Of a stretch of DNA of 32,533 bases, positions 8,667 to 16,499 are shown piece by piece. Positions within the stretch are counted from its first letter, which is position 1; every line of letters starts with the position of its first letter. The notes beneath the pieces were generated by a model. The model had not been told where the DNA came from and did no database searches. It worked only from the letters and a program-made list of their open reading frames with translations. The position numbers and the translations under genes were made by a program. The stretch is taken from NCBI GenBank assembly GCA_017472965.1, contig JAFUNR010000058.1, positions 1-32,533 of the forward strand. Reading direction: 5' to 3'. This DNA comes from Oscillospiraceae bacterium (lineage in GTDB: Bacteria; Bacillota; Clostridia; Oscillospirales; Ruminococcaceae).

Positions 8667-9527
8667 ATGGAATATTTACTGATCCCCGCGGCCTGTCTGC
8701 TGGCGACCGCCAAGATCCTGATCCAGGGCAAATTCGCCAAGGACAAAAGCCGTACCCCTGTGGATGCCATCTTCTTCAACGGTCTCATCTTTCTTACCGG
8801 CGCGCTGCTGCTCTGGCTGCTGCTGGATGTCCGTGTCACCGCCGTTGCAGTGATCGCCGGTCTGCTCATCGGCCTGATCAACCTTTCTTATCAGCTGTTT
8901 TATGTATCCGCATTTTCCTGCGGGCCGGTCTCGCTGACCTCGCTGATCTCCTCGGTGAGTATGGTGGTGCCCATCGTGCTTTCCGCCATTCTGTATAAGG
9001 AAGCGCTGACCGTCAACCGTATCCTGGGCATCGCCGTCACCGTTGCCGCGCTGTATTTTTCCACGGCGCGGGCTGGCGGGGATAAGATCCAGCCCAAATG
9101 GTATCTGTTCACGGCACTGGCATTTCTGGCCAACTGCGGTTCCACCATGACGCTGAAGGTTTATCTGAAGGAATTCGCCGTGGGGGATTCCTCCTCCTTT
9201 GTGGCGATCCATTTCACCGCCTCCGCGCTGCTTTCGCTGCTGCTGTACTGCATTCTGCGCTGCAGAGGAAAACGCTGCACCTACCCCATCGGCAGATCCG
9301 TGCTGCTGACCGGCGTATCCATCGGCGTGATCCTGGGTATCTTCAACCTGATCTACGCCTACGCCATGCTGGTGCTTGATGCCACGCTGCTGCTGCCGCT
9401 GTATAACGGCGGCACAACGCTGCTGGTGACACTGGGCAGCGCTCTGCTGATGAAGGAACGGCTGACCGGCCGGCAGTACACCGGCGTCTTGCTGGGCATC
9501 ATCGCCATTGTGCTGATGAGCATCTGA
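8667..9527 (+). CDS. EamA/DMT-family permease
   Basis: 286-residue, very hydrophobic protein with about ten membrane segments in two similar halves, as in the drug/metabolite transporter superfamily. The first half has FFNGLIFLTGALLLWLLL and LIGLINLSYQLFYVSAFSCG followed by SLTSLISSVSMVVPIVLSAI. The second has LFTALAFLANCGSTMTLKVY and a final LYNGGTTLLVTLGSALLMKE then LTGRQYTGVLLGIIAIVLM. Substrate is not predictable from sequence; position behind a PL22-like gene hints at a sugar-catabolite or unrelated export role. The ATG at 8667 is chosen over an upstream TTG at 8646, since an AAAGGA box precedes it and the hydrophobic family start (MEYLLIPAACLLATAKI) begins there. Confidence 0.85.
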   Translation: MEYLLIPAACLLATAKILIQGKFAKDKSRTPVDAIFFNGLIFLTGALLLWLLLDVRVTAVAVIAGLLIGLINLSYQLFYVSAFSCGPVSLTSLISSVSMVVPIVLSAILYKEALTVNRILGIAVTVAALYFSTARAGGDKIQPKWYLFTALAFLANCGSTMTLKVYLKEFAVGDSSSFVAIHFTASALLSLLLYCILRCRGKRCTYPIGRSVLLTGVSIGVILGIFNLIYAYAMLVLDATLLLPLYNGGTTLLVTLGSALLMKERLTGRQYTGVLLGIIAIVLMSI

Positions 9528-9543
9528 GCCGTTTGACCGCATG

Positions 9544-9576
9544 AAAAAGGAGTCCTCCGCAAAGGACTCCTTTTTT
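9544..9576. terminator. Bidirectional terminator between the permease and trkH
   Basis: A perfect 13-bp inverted repeat (9544-9556 and 9563-9575) with loop CCGCAA, A-rich on one side and T-rich on the other. It can end transcription both from the permease (+) and from trkH (-). Confidence 0.92.
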
Positions 9577-9592
9577 GTATGCAGAAACGGGT

Positions 9593-11044
9593 TCAGAACC
9601 GCCGCCAGGTATCCCGTGTGAACAGCAGCAGCAGCGGGAAAAGCTCCAGACGGCCTGCCAGCATATCGAAGATCAGCACCAGCTTGGAAAAGCCGGAAAA
9701 AGCCGCGAAATTACAGGTGGGACCCACCTGCGCAAGACCCGGGCCGATGTTATTCAGCGTAGCGGCAATGGCGGTAAAATTGGTGGTGAAATCAAAGCCG
9801 TTCAGGCTGATGAGCAGCATCGACCAGAAGAAGATCAGCACATAGGCCACCATAAATACATTGGTGGTGCGCACCACATCCGGCGGGATGACCTTGCCAT
9901 CCATGGTGGTGACACTGATGCGGGAGGGGTGCAGGTGGCGGCGGCGCTCCTGCCGGAAGGTGCGGTGCAGAATGACCAGACGGGATACCTTGATACCGCC
10001 GCCGGTACTGCCGGCACAGGCACCGATGAACATCAGCATTACCAGAATGGTTTTGGAGGCCATAGGCCACACATCAAAATCCGTGGTGGCAAAGCCGGTG
10101 GTGGTGATGATCGAGCCCACCTGAAACGCCGCATGGCGCAGCGCCTCGCCGAAACCGGAATACATCGTGCGGATATCAAAGGTGATGAACAGGATCGCCG
10201 CGGCGATGATGCCGAAATACCAGCGCACCTCCTCCACCGAAAAGGCCTTTTTGAATTTGCCCAGCAGCAAAAGAAAATAAACATTGAAATTGATGCCGAA
10301 CAGGATCATGAAAACGGTAACAACGCTCTGCAGATAGGGCGAGTAGGAGGCGATACTGTCATTTCTGATGCCGAAGCCGCCGGTGCCCGCCGTGCCGAAA
10401 GCGGTGGTAACGGCCTCGAACGCCGTCATGCCTCCGGCCAGCAGCAGCACGATCTGCATCGCTGTCAGAGCAATATAGATGCCGTACAGGATCGCCGCGG
10501 TGGATTTGACCTTCGGCACCAGCTTTTCCACCTGCGGGCCGGGGCTTTCTGCCTTCATCAGGTTGACATGGCTGCCGCCGGCGTGGCCGCCCGTCATGGG
10601 CAGCACCGTCAGCAGGAACACCAGCACGCCCATGCCGCCGATCCAGTGAGTGAAGCTGCGCCAGAAAAGCAGCCCGCGGGGCAGCACCTCCACATCCATA
10701 AGGATGCTGGCGCCGGTGGTGGTAAAGCCGGAAACGGTTTCAAAAAGGGCATCCACCGGGTTTTTGATATCCCCGGTGAACAAAAAGGGCAGCGCACCCA
10801 TGATACTGATGGCGATCCATGCCAGCGCGGTGATGACAAAGCCCTCGCGCTGGTACATCACCCGGTTTTTGGGCTTGCGGCAGACGAGCAGACCGCCGAA
10901 AGCGCCGCACAGTGCGGCGGCGCCCAGCAGCGCCCATACGGCGCTTTCACCGCAGCCAAGGCTGACGGCAGCGGGCAGCAGCAGCAGTGCGCCCTCGCAC
11001 AGCAGCACCCAGCCCAGAACATAACGGATCATTCCGAAATTCAC
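9593..11044 (-). CDS. trkH: TrkH/KtrB-family potassium uptake channel subunit
   Basis: 483-residue membrane protein that forms the K+-translocating pore of a Trk/Ktr system, gated by TrkA. The four pore loops are visible: SGFTTTGAS at 105-113, GTAGTGGFG at 217-225, TTTGFAT at 314-320 and GSTGGGIK at 345-352, each supplying the filter glycine. Eight to ten hydrophobic segments surround them, starting at the N-terminus (YVLGWVLLCEGALLLLPAAV). Length fits TrkH (about 480). It follows trkA by 15 bases on the same strand, so the two form a trkAH operon, and it ends at a bidirectional terminator. Start ATG (11044-11042) has GGGGGAG upstream. Confidence 0.94.
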   Translation of the reverse strand: MNFGMIRYVLGWVLLCEGALLLLPAAVSLGCGESAVWALLGAAALCGAFGGLLVCRKPKNRVMYQREGFVITALAWIAISIMGALPFLFTGDIKNPVDALFETVSGFTTTGASILMDVEVLPRGLLFWRSFTHWIGGMGVLVFLLTVLPMTGGHAGGSHVNLMKAESPGPQVEKLVPKVKSTAAILYGIYIALTAMQIVLLLAGGMTAFEAVTTAFGTAGTGGFGIRNDSIASYSPYLQSVVTVFMILFGINFNVYFLLLLGKFKKAFSVEEVRWYFGIIAAAILFITFDIRTMYSGFGEALRHAAFQVGSIITTTGFATTDFDVWPMASKTILVMLMFIGACAGSTGGGIKVSRLVILHRTFRQERRRHLHPSRISVTTMDGKVIPPDVVRTTNVFMVAYVLIFFWSMLLISLNGFDFTTNFTAIAATLNNIGPGLAQVGPTCNFAAFSGFSKLVLIFDMLAGRLELFPLLLLFTRDTWRRF

Positions 11045-11059
11045 GGTTCTTCTCCCCCT

Positions 11060-12421
11060 TTATCCGTGGGCCAGGATATCGCGGATATCCTTCAGGCCGT
11101 GCTCCAGTGTGACCACGATCACCGAATCGCCCACCTGAATACGGTCGGCACCGCGGGGGATGATGACCTTATTGCCGCGCATGATGCAGCAGATCAGCTG
11201 ATTGGGCTTCAGCTTCAGCTTCATCAGCGGTGCGGCGGTGGCGGCGGATTCCTCCTGCACGGTGAATTCCAGGGCCTCCACGCGGTCATCCAGAATGCGG
11301 TACAGGGTCTTCAGGTTGCTGCCCGCATCGTTCTGCAGCGCACGCACATACTGAATGACAAAATCACACACCATATATTTGGGATACACGATGCTGCCCA
11401 CATTCAGACCGTCCAGCACATCGTCAAATTCCAGCCGGTTGACCTTGGCCACCAGCTTGGCGTTGGTATGCTTTTTGGCGAACAGCGAGAGCAGGATATT
11501 CTCCTCATCCAGCTCGGTCAGGCTGACAAAGGCCTCCGTCTGCTCCAGACCGGCCTCCCGCAGGAACTGACGGTCAGCCACATCGCCGTGCAGCACGGTG
11601 GCTTTCGGCAGATCGGTGGCAAGCACCTCGCAGCGGGAGGCATCCTTATCCACAATGCGCACGGCGATGCCGTGCTCCAGCAGCTCTTTCGTCAGGTAGT
11701 AGCCGATGACGCCGCCGCCCACCACCAGTGCGCTGCGCACGGGATGGGTGGGCAGATGCAGCATTTCAAAAAAGGCCACGGCCTTTTCTTGGGTGGCTAC
11801 AAAGGAGACCAGATCTCCGCTGTGCAGCACAAAGTTGCCGTCGGGGATCCAGACATCCTGCTCACGCTCCACCGCACAGATCAGGATATCGGCGCCCAGC
11901 TTCTGCGGGATCTCCCGCAGGGCCACGCCGTCCAGCCTGTGCTGCGGCTGCAGCTCGAATTTGATCAGCCGCACACGGCCCTCGGCAAAGGTATCGATCT
12001 GGCTTGCCGCAGGAAAACGCAGCAGGCGGCTGATCTCCCGTGCGGCGGTCAGCTCGGGATTGATGATGGTGGAAATGCCCAGCTGCTGCTTGATGAAGTC
12101 CAGCTGGTGGCTGTACATCGGGTTGCGCACCCGGGCGATGGCGTGGCAGTGACCGGTCTTTTTGGCAAACATACAGCACAGCAGATTCAGCTCATCCGAA
12201 CCGGTAACGGCGATGAGCACATCCGCATGGTCCATGCCCGCCTCGGTGAGGATGGCATTGGATGCGCCGTTGCCTGTGACGCCCAGCACATCCAGTTCCT
12301 CGGTGAGCTGTGTGATTTTTTCGGGATTGGTATCGATGACGGTGACATTATGATTTTCTTCGCTCAGCTGACGGGCGAGCGCTCTGCCCACCTTGCCGCA
12401 GCCTACCAGTATGATCCGCAT
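11060..12421 (-). CDS. trkA: Trk system potassium uptake regulator TrkA
   Basis: 453-residue cytoplasmic regulatory subunit that binds nucleotides and opens TrkH. There are two tandem RCK modules. The first has a Rossmann start MRIILVGCGKVGRALARQL and the acidic ribose contact VIDTNPEK near 29-36, then TGNGASNAILTEAG and a TrkA-C domain to about 215. The second has ALVVGGGVIGYYLTKEL near 235, VLHGDVADRQFLREAG, and a C-terminal TrkA-C domain to the end. A duplicated arrangement of about 450 residues is TrkA rather than the single-module KtrA. Start ATG (12421-12419) has AGGAGG eight bases upstream. trkH follows. Confidence 0.95.
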   Translation of the reverse strand: MRIILVGCGKVGRALARQLSEENHNVTVIDTNPEKITQLTEELDVLGVTGNGASNAILTEAGMDHADVLIAVTGSDELNLLCCMFAKKTGHCHAIARVRNPMYSHQLDFIKQQLGISTIINPELTAAREISRLLRFPAASQIDTFAEGRVRLIKFELQPQHRLDGVALREIPQKLGADILICAVEREQDVWIPDGNFVLHSGDLVSFVATQEKAVAFFEMLHLPTHPVRSALVVGGGVIGYYLTKELLEHGIAVRIVDKDASRCEVLATDLPKATVLHGDVADRQFLREAGLEQTEAFVSLTELDEENILLSLFAKKHTNAKLVAKVNRLEFDDVLDGLNVGSIVYPKYMVCDFVIQYVRALQNDAGSNLKTLYRILDDRVEALEFTVQEESAATAAPLMKLKLKPNQLICCIMRGNKVIIPRGADRIQVGDSVIVVTLEHGLKDIRDILAHG

Positions 12422-12503
12422 GGCAAACCTCCTGCAACAACGATCATTCCTTGTATAGAACGGTTATTTTCTTATATATAATTCGCTTAAATCGAAATCG
12501 CGC

Positions 12504-12532
12504 AAAAACAGCACAGCCGGCACAGGGCTGCT
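12504..12532 (-). terminator. Terminator-like hairpin in the trkA leader
   Basis: Read on the minus strand, AGCAGCC (12532-12526) can pair with GGCTGTGCT (12518-12510) with a two-base bulge, followed by GTTTTT (12509-12504). It lies between the proposed promoter at 12551 and the trkA start, where it could act as an attenuator. It is short and imperfect. Confidence 0.35.
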
Positions 12533-12545
12533 CCGATAAAAACAT

Positions 12546-12573
12546 ATTATAGCATCTTCACAGAAAAAGTCTA
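12546..12573 (-). promoter_or_regulatory. Possible promoter of trkA-trkH
   Basis: Minus strand: TAGACT (12573-12568), 16-base spacer, then extended -10 TGCTATAAT with TATAAT at 12551-12546. The -35 is poor but the extended -10 compensates. The leader to trkA would be about 115 bases. Confidence 0.5.
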
Positions 12574-12651
12574 TAGCCGGCAATAAAATTTCACCAGAAA
12601 ACACCCAAAAAATTTTATTAAGAATAATTCCCAATTATCCCGCAGAGCCTA

Positions 12652-12680
12652 TTGCATCCCGCACAGCGTTGTGCTATACT
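12652..12680 (+). promoter_or_regulatory. Promoter of the flavin reductase-rubredoxin gene
   Basis: TTGCAT (12652-12657), 17-base spacer, TATACT (12675-12680) with TG one base before it, an extended -10. It lies 35 bases before the start codon. Confidence 0.75.
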
Positions 12681-12715
12681 GAAGCCATCAAAACGGCTTG
12701 CAGGGAGGAAGAAAA

Positions 12716-13345
12716 ATGGAAAAGAACATCGCTCCGATGGATCCCACCGCCATGTTCCGGCTGAGCTACGGTCTGTTTGTGCTGAGCGCACGGCAGGACG
12801 GCAGGGACAACGGCTGTATCATCAACACCGTCACGCAGGTGACGACCACACCCAATCGCATCACCATCGCAGTGAATAAAGCCAACCACACCCACGATAT
12901 GATCGCCGCCACCGGGGAATTTGCCGTCAGCGTGCTTTCGCAGGAGGCTCCGTTTGAAATTTTCAAACATTTCGGTTTCCAGAGCGGCCGCGACACGGAT
13001 AAATTTGCCGGATGGGCAGCCTCCCGCCGGGCAAACAACGGCGTGCTGTATCTGACCGCCTGCACCAACGCCTATATGGCGGCAAAGGTGGTGGACCGCT
13101 GGGAGCTGGAGACTCACACCGTCTTTCTGGCCGAGGTGACGGAGGCCGGCGTGCTTTCCGATGCCCCCTCCATGACCTACGCTTATTATCATGCCGAGGT
13201 CAAGCCCAAGCCCCAGCCCAAGCCGGAAAAGAAGGGCTTTGTCTGCACCGTATGCGGTTATATTCACGAGGGCGATACCCTGCCGGAGGATTTCGTCTGT
13301 CCGCTGTGCAAGCACGGCGCACAGGATTTCAAACCTCTGGAGTGA
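12716..13345 (+). CDS. Flavin reductase-rubredoxin fusion (high-molecular-weight rubredoxin type)
   Basis: 209 residues in two parts. Residues 1-160 form a flavin-reductase-like FMN-binding domain (MFRLSYGLFVLSAR, DNGCIINTVTQVTTTPNRI, HDMIAATGEFAVSVLSQEA). A Lys-Pro linker (163-171) leads to a C-terminal rubredoxin-like domain with iron ligands Cys177, Cys180, Cys195 and Cys198 (CTVCGY and CPLCKHG). In Moorella and other clostridia such Hrb proteins pass electrons from NAD(P)H to flavodiiron proteins for O2 or NO removal; that role here is inferred, and no flavodiiron gene is in the window. ATG at 12716 has GGAGG seven bases upstream. plsY follows after 25 bases and may share the transcript. 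Confidence 0.88.
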   Translation: MEKNIAPMDPTAMFRLSYGLFVLSARQDGRDNGCIINTVTQVTTTPNRITIAVNKANHTHDMIAATGEFAVSVLSQEAPFEIFKHFGFQSGRDTDKFAGWAASRRANNGVLYLTACTNAYMAAKVVDRWELETHTVFLAEVTEAGVLSDAPSMTYAYYHAEVKPKPQPKPEKKGFVCTVCGYIHEGDTLPEDFVCPLCKHGAQDFKPLE

Positions 13346-13370
13346 CCCGCTGCCCGCGAAAGGAGAACCT

Positions 13371-13991
13371 ATGACGATTCTTTCTTATCTTGCCGCTGCC
13401 GCGCTGGGCTACCTGCTGGGCTGCTCCAATATGGCGCGGTATCTGGCATGGGCCAAAAAGGTGGATCTGCGCAGCGCAGGCTCGGGCAATCTGGGAGCAT
13501 CCAACGCGGCCATTCTGATGGGCTGGCCCGCCGGCATCGCCACCGGCATCCACGATATCGGCAAAACGCTGCTGGCGGTGCTGCTGGCAAAGCTGCTGTT
13601 TCCCCAGCTGGCCTTTGCAGGTGCGGCGGCGGGCGTAGCCGGTGTGCTGGGGCACATCTTCCCCTTCTGGCTGAAATTCCGCGGCGGCAAGGGGTTTGCC
13701 CCCTATATCGGTATGATGCTGGCGCTTGACTGGCGCTTTGCGCTGGCGGTGCTGGCAGCGGTGGTGCTCGTGACAGTGCTCACCGATTATATCGTCATGG
13801 GCACCTTTACCACCATTGCAGCGCTGCCGGTATACATGGGCATCGCCCACAGAAGCCTTGTGCTGCCCGCCATTCTGCTGGTGGCAAGCGCCGTGATCCT
13901 GTATAAGCACCGGGAAAATATCACCCGCCTGCGCCGCGGCACCGAGATCGGCCTGCGCAGCACCATCCGCGGCGACCACCGTAAAAAATAA
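13371..13991 (+). CDS. plsY: Acyl-phosphate:glycerol-3-phosphate acyltransferase PlsY
   Basis: Membrane enzyme that acylates the sn-1 position of glycerol 3-phosphate with acyl phosphate, the first step of phospholipid synthesis in Firmicutes. The 206 residues carry the three family motifs: RSAGSGNLGASNA (about 35-47, usually GSGNxGATNA), the HDIGKTLLAVLLA segment (usually DxxKG) and GHIFPFWLKFRGGKGFA (about 98-114). Five or so hydrophobic helices surround them. The second motif lacks the usual glycine after the lysine. Start ATG is preceded by AAAGGAG. It ends at a strong terminator. Confidence 0.95.
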   Translation: MTILSYLAAAALGYLLGCSNMARYLAWAKKVDLRSAGSGNLGASNAAILMGWPAGIATGIHDIGKTLLAVLLAKLLFPQLAFAGAAAGVAGVLGHIFPFWLKFRGGKGFAPYIGMMLALDWRFALAVLAAVVLVTVLTDYIVMGTFTTIAALPVYMGIAHRSLVLPAILLVASAVILYKHRENITRLRRGTEIGLRSTIRGDHRKK

Positions 13992-14010
13992 TATCTTTGT
14001 CCCCGTTTCT

Positions 14011-14043
14011 CCCCGCCCGCTCCGTGCGCGGCGGGGATTTTTT
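14011..14043 (+). terminator. Terminator of plsY
   Basis: CCCCGCC (14011-14017) pairs with GGCGGGG (14030-14036), stem extended inward with CGC/GCG, followed by a run of T from 14038. Confidence 0.88.
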
Positions 14044-14053
14044 GTGCGGCGGC

Positions 14054-14082
14054 TTGACAGCCAACTGTATCACTGCTATAAT
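14054..14082 (+). promoter_or_regulatory. Consensus promoter of the GntR-ABC operon
   Basis: TTGACA (14054-14059), 17-base spacer and TATAAT (14077-14082), both perfect sigma-A hexamers, so unrepressed transcription should be strong. Operator palindromes overlap it and follow it. Confidence 0.9.
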
Positions 14083-14089
14083 ACAGTTG
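14062..14089. promoter_or_regulatory. Operator palindrome 1, overlapping the promoter
   Basis: CAACTGTAT (14062-14070) and ATACAGTTG (14081-14089) form a perfect nine-base inverted repeat with a ten-base gap. It spans the spacer and the -10 box. It shares the AACTGTAT half-site theme with palindrome 2 and is a likely site for the GntR-family repressor encoded 50 bases downstream. Confidence 0.75.
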
Positions 14090-14090
14090 C

Positions 14091-14118
14091 AAACCGTATT
14101 ACATGAGTAATACAGTTT
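14091..14118. promoter_or_regulatory. Operator palindrome 2, downstream of the -10
   Basis: AAACCGTATTAC (14091-14102) and GTAATACAGTTT (14107-14118) form a 12-base inverted repeat with one mismatch around ATGA. It lies at the expected transcription start and early leader, a classic roadblock position for autoregulation by the GntR-type repressor. Confidence 0.75.
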
Positions 14119-14139
14119 TACAGAAAGTGAGGATACCGC

Positions 14140-14559
14140 ATGATCTCGTTTGAAGGCTTCGTGCAGGAGGATGGCTCCCCCATCTACCTGCAGATCCTGC
14201 GCTATATCAAACGCGGCGTGGTGGCGGGGGTCATCCGCGACGGGGATGAGCTTCCCTCCCGCCGGGTGCTCTCGGCGCTGCTGGGGGTCAACCCCAACAC
14301 GGTGCAGAAGGCCTGCCGCACGCTGGAGGAGGAGGGCCTGCTGTGCTCGTTTGCCGGCTCGAAAAGCCTGATGCAGCTGGATGAGGAAAAGATCCGCGCC
14401 ATCCGCACCGAGCTGGTGACGGAGGATGCGTTGACAGCGGTGCGCGCACTGCGACAGATGGGTATCGGCAAGGCAGAGGCCATGGCACTGCTGGAGCAGG
14501 CATGGCAGACCGCCGAGGCACAGGACAGCGCCCCGCACGCAAAGGAGGCAGAGCAATGA
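14140..14559 (+). CDS. GntR-family (YtrA-type) transcriptional repressor
   Basis: 139 residues. A winged helix-turn-helix fills residues about 10-75 (PIYLQILRYIKRGVVAGVI, GDELPSRRVLSALLGVNPNT, VQKACRTLEEEGLL), diagnostic of GntR. The remaining 60 residues are too short for a FadR or UTRA ligand domain, as in the YtrA subfamily, which typically represses the ABC-transporter operon it heads. That fits exactly here: it is the first gene of a five-gene ABC operon and two palindromes cover its promoter. The stop overlaps the next start by four bases (ATGA). Signal molecule unknown. Confidence 0.92.
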   Translation: MISFEGFVQEDGSPIYLQILRYIKRGVVAGVIRDGDELPSRRVLSALLGVNPNTVQKACRTLEEEGLLCSFAGSKSLMQLDEEKIRAIRTELVTEDALTAVRALRQMGIGKAEAMALLEQAWQTAEAQDSAPHAKEAEQ

Positions 14560-15272
14560 AAAAGCATTTTTCGGTCTGGATGCTGCTGGCACGCAGCTCT
14601 TTGCCGGGGCTGGCCGCAAGCTGTGCTGCCGTTGCCGCGGTACAGGCCGCCGGGTTCTTTATGGCAATGAACACCTCCGCCTACCGGGAGGTTCCCACAC
14701 CGGAGCACGCACTGGATGCCGGCTGTCTCGGACTGACAGGACTGATCGGGCTGTGTCTGACGGCTCTGCTCGCGGTGCGCTGCGGCAGCATGACCTCGCC
14801 GCGCACCGCCTGCACGCTTGACCGGCTGCGCATCAGCCGGAAAGCCTTCTGCGGCTGGCATTCGCTGCACGCCGGGCTGTGTTTTCTCATCTGCTGGGCG
14901 GTACAGGCACTGACTGCGCTGACCCTGTGCACGCTCTGGACGCTGCGCTTCGATCCCGCCGGCACACAGACAGTGTTTCTGGCGGTATGGCGCAGCCCGT
15001 ATCTGTATAATCTGCTGCCGCTTTTTGACTGGGTGCGCTGGCTGCGCAATCTGCTGCTGTGCGCCGCGCTGGGCTGTGCGGCGGCAGATCTTGCCCTGCG
15101 CAGCCGGCAGGGCGGACGGGGCTGGTGGCTGCCGGTACTGCTGTTCCTGTCCGTTTCGGCCGCAGCACGGGATCTTTTTTATCCGGTTTTCCTGTGTGTG
15201 CTGTGCGCCATATCGCTTTGCTGCACACTGGGGCACATGACCGCGGAGGACAAAGACGATGAAGAAGCCTGA
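14556..15272 (+). CDS. Membrane protein of the GntR-regulated ABC operon (permease-like)
   Basis: 238 residues with about six hydrophobic segments (near 13-36, 62-80, 106-128, 165-190 and a double segment near 195-230). No conserved family motif is recognised. Size, topology and position next to an ABC ATPase suggest an ABC-2-like permease half. Small ATGA overlap with the repressor gene and 14-base overlap with the next gene show tight translational coupling. Start ATG at 14556 has AAAGGAGG upstream. Function is inferred from context only. Confidence 0.8.
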   Translation: MKKHFSVWMLLARSSLPGLAASCAAVAAVQAAGFFMAMNTSAYREVPTPEHALDAGCLGLTGLIGLCLTALLAVRCGSMTSPRTACTLDRLRISRKAFCGWHSLHAGLCFLICWAVQALTALTLCTLWTLRFDPAGTQTVFLAVWRSPYLYNLLPLFDWVRWLRNLLLCAALGCAAADLALRSRQGGRGWWLPVLLFLSVSAAARDLFYPVFLCVLCAISLCCTLGHMTAEDKDDEEA

Positions 15273-15756
15273 GCTTGCCCGCTGGGCCCCGCCCGGCTTT
15301 GATCTGCGGTTCGAGCTGCAGTTTTTCCTGACCGGACTGGCGGCAGCCGCTCTTTACAGCACGCTGTATCTGGTGCGGCTGGCCGCCGCGCTGGACTGTC
15401 TGTTCGCCATCAACGACAAAAACGCCCGCATCCTGCTGCCGGATGCCGAAATGCCGCCCTTCGCCGGGCTGCTAGGGGATTCCCTGTCCTGGTTCGCCAT
15501 TCTGATGCTGGCAGCAGCCGCCTTCGCAATCTGGCATTATGCTTATCATCGCATAGGCAGCCGCAGTATCTATCTGATGCGCCGTCTGCCCGACCGGTGG
15601 GAGCTGCACCGCCGCTGCCTGACGCTGCCCGCGCTGGAGCTTGCCGCCTGCGCCGTGTGCGCATTCCTTCTGTTCTGGCTGTATTACGGCCTGTATGTTC
15701 TGCTGGTGCCGGAGGAGGTTTACATCTCCGGCCAGCTGGCGCTGTTTTGGAGGTGA
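15259..15756 (+). CDS. Small membrane protein of the ABC operon
   Basis: 165 residues with three or four hydrophobic segments: FELQFFLTGLAAAALYSTLY (about 18-37), SWFAILMLAAAAFAIWHY (about 76-93) and LELAACAVCAFLLFWLYYGL (about 124-143). A conserved-looking positively charged patch RRLPDRWELHRRC lies between the last two. In some YtrA-type operons a similar cytoplasmic loop belongs to ABC membrane partners whose signature reads YxxRRLPxxxxELHRR, so it is probably a permease partner of the preceding gene. It overlaps the preceding gene by 14 bases. No enzyme motif is seen. Confidence 0.78.
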   Translation: MKKPELARWAPPGFDLRFELQFFLTGLAAAALYSTLYLVRLAAALDCLFAINDKNARILLPDAEMPPFAGLLGDSLSWFAILMLAAAAFAIWHYAYHRIGSRSIYLMRRLPDRWELHRRCLTLPALELAACAVCAFLLFWLYYGLYVLLVPEEVYISGQLALFWR

Positions 15757-15760
15757 AACT

Positions 15761-16495
15761 ATGCTTGAGCTGACCAACATTCAAAAAATCTATCCCAACG
15801 GCCGCTGCGGTGTAGCAGATGTAAGCCTTGCGCTGCCGCGGGGCCAGATCGTGGGACTTTTCGGCGAAAACGGTGCAGGAAAGACCACGCTGATGAAGTG
15901 CATCCTCGGTCTGCTGCCCCACAAGGGCACTGTGCGGCTGGACGGTGGCCCCATCACCCGTGCCAACATTGAAAAGCTGGCCTTCGGCACCTGTGAGCAC
16001 TCGTTTTTTCCCAATCTGACCGCCGAGGCGCACCGGCAGTTTTATGCAGAGCATTTTCCGCATTTCTCTCACAGGCGGTTTGACGGACTGATGGATTTCT
16101 TTGCGCTGCCCCGCCACAAGGCGCTGCGCAGCTTTTCCACCGGACAGAAAAATCAGTTCGAGGTGATCCTTGCGCTTTCGCAGGGGGCGGATTACATTCT
16201 GCTGGATGAGCCCTTTGCCGGCAACGATGTGTTCAACCGGGAGGACTTCTACAAGGTGCTGCTGGGCATTCTGGAGGAACACGAAACGGTACTGCTCTCC
16301 ACTCACCTGATCGAGGAGGTCTCCGGCTTCATCGGCCGCGCCGTGCTGCTGAAAAATGGCCGCATTGCGGGTGATGCCTCCATGGAAGAGCTGGAGGAGC
16401 AGGGCATCAGTCTGATGGATTATGTCAAAACCACCTATCACTACCGCGCCGACCGGGTGGGCCGGGCGCTGAACACCATGACGGAGGGAGAGTGA
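15761..16495 (+). CDS. ABC transporter ATP-binding protein
   Basis: 244 residues. Walker A GENGAGKT at 35-42, signature loop SFSTGQK at 124-130 (a variant of LSGGQ), Walker B YILLDE at 145-150, D-loop region AGND, and switch His182 (STHLIEE). The usual Q-loop glutamine is not obvious; the corresponding stretch reads FGTCEHSFFPNLTAE, as in several YtrB/CcmA-like ATPases. It powers the two membrane proteins encoded just upstream. RBS GGAGGTG lies eight bases before the ATG. Direction and substrate are unknown; YtrA-linked ABC systems often respond to cell-envelope antibiotics, which is only an analogy. Confidence 0.94.
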   Translation: MLELTNIQKIYPNGRCGVADVSLALPRGQIVGLFGENGAGKTTLMKCILGLLPHKGTVRLDGGPITRANIEKLAFGTCEHSFFPNLTAEAHRQFYAEHFPHFSHRRFDGLMDFFALPRHKALRSFSTGQKNQFEVILALSQGADYILLDEPFAGNDVFNREDFYKVLLGILEEHETVLLSTHLIEEVSGFIGRAVLLKNGRIAGDASMEELEEQGISLMDYVKTTYHYRADRVGRALNTMTEGE

Positions 16496-16499
16496 GCCC

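Noticed and set aside
9575-12481. A long plus-strand open frame opposite trkH and trkA
   Set aside because: Gln/His/Gly-rich complement of two clearly identified genes; no domain is seen.
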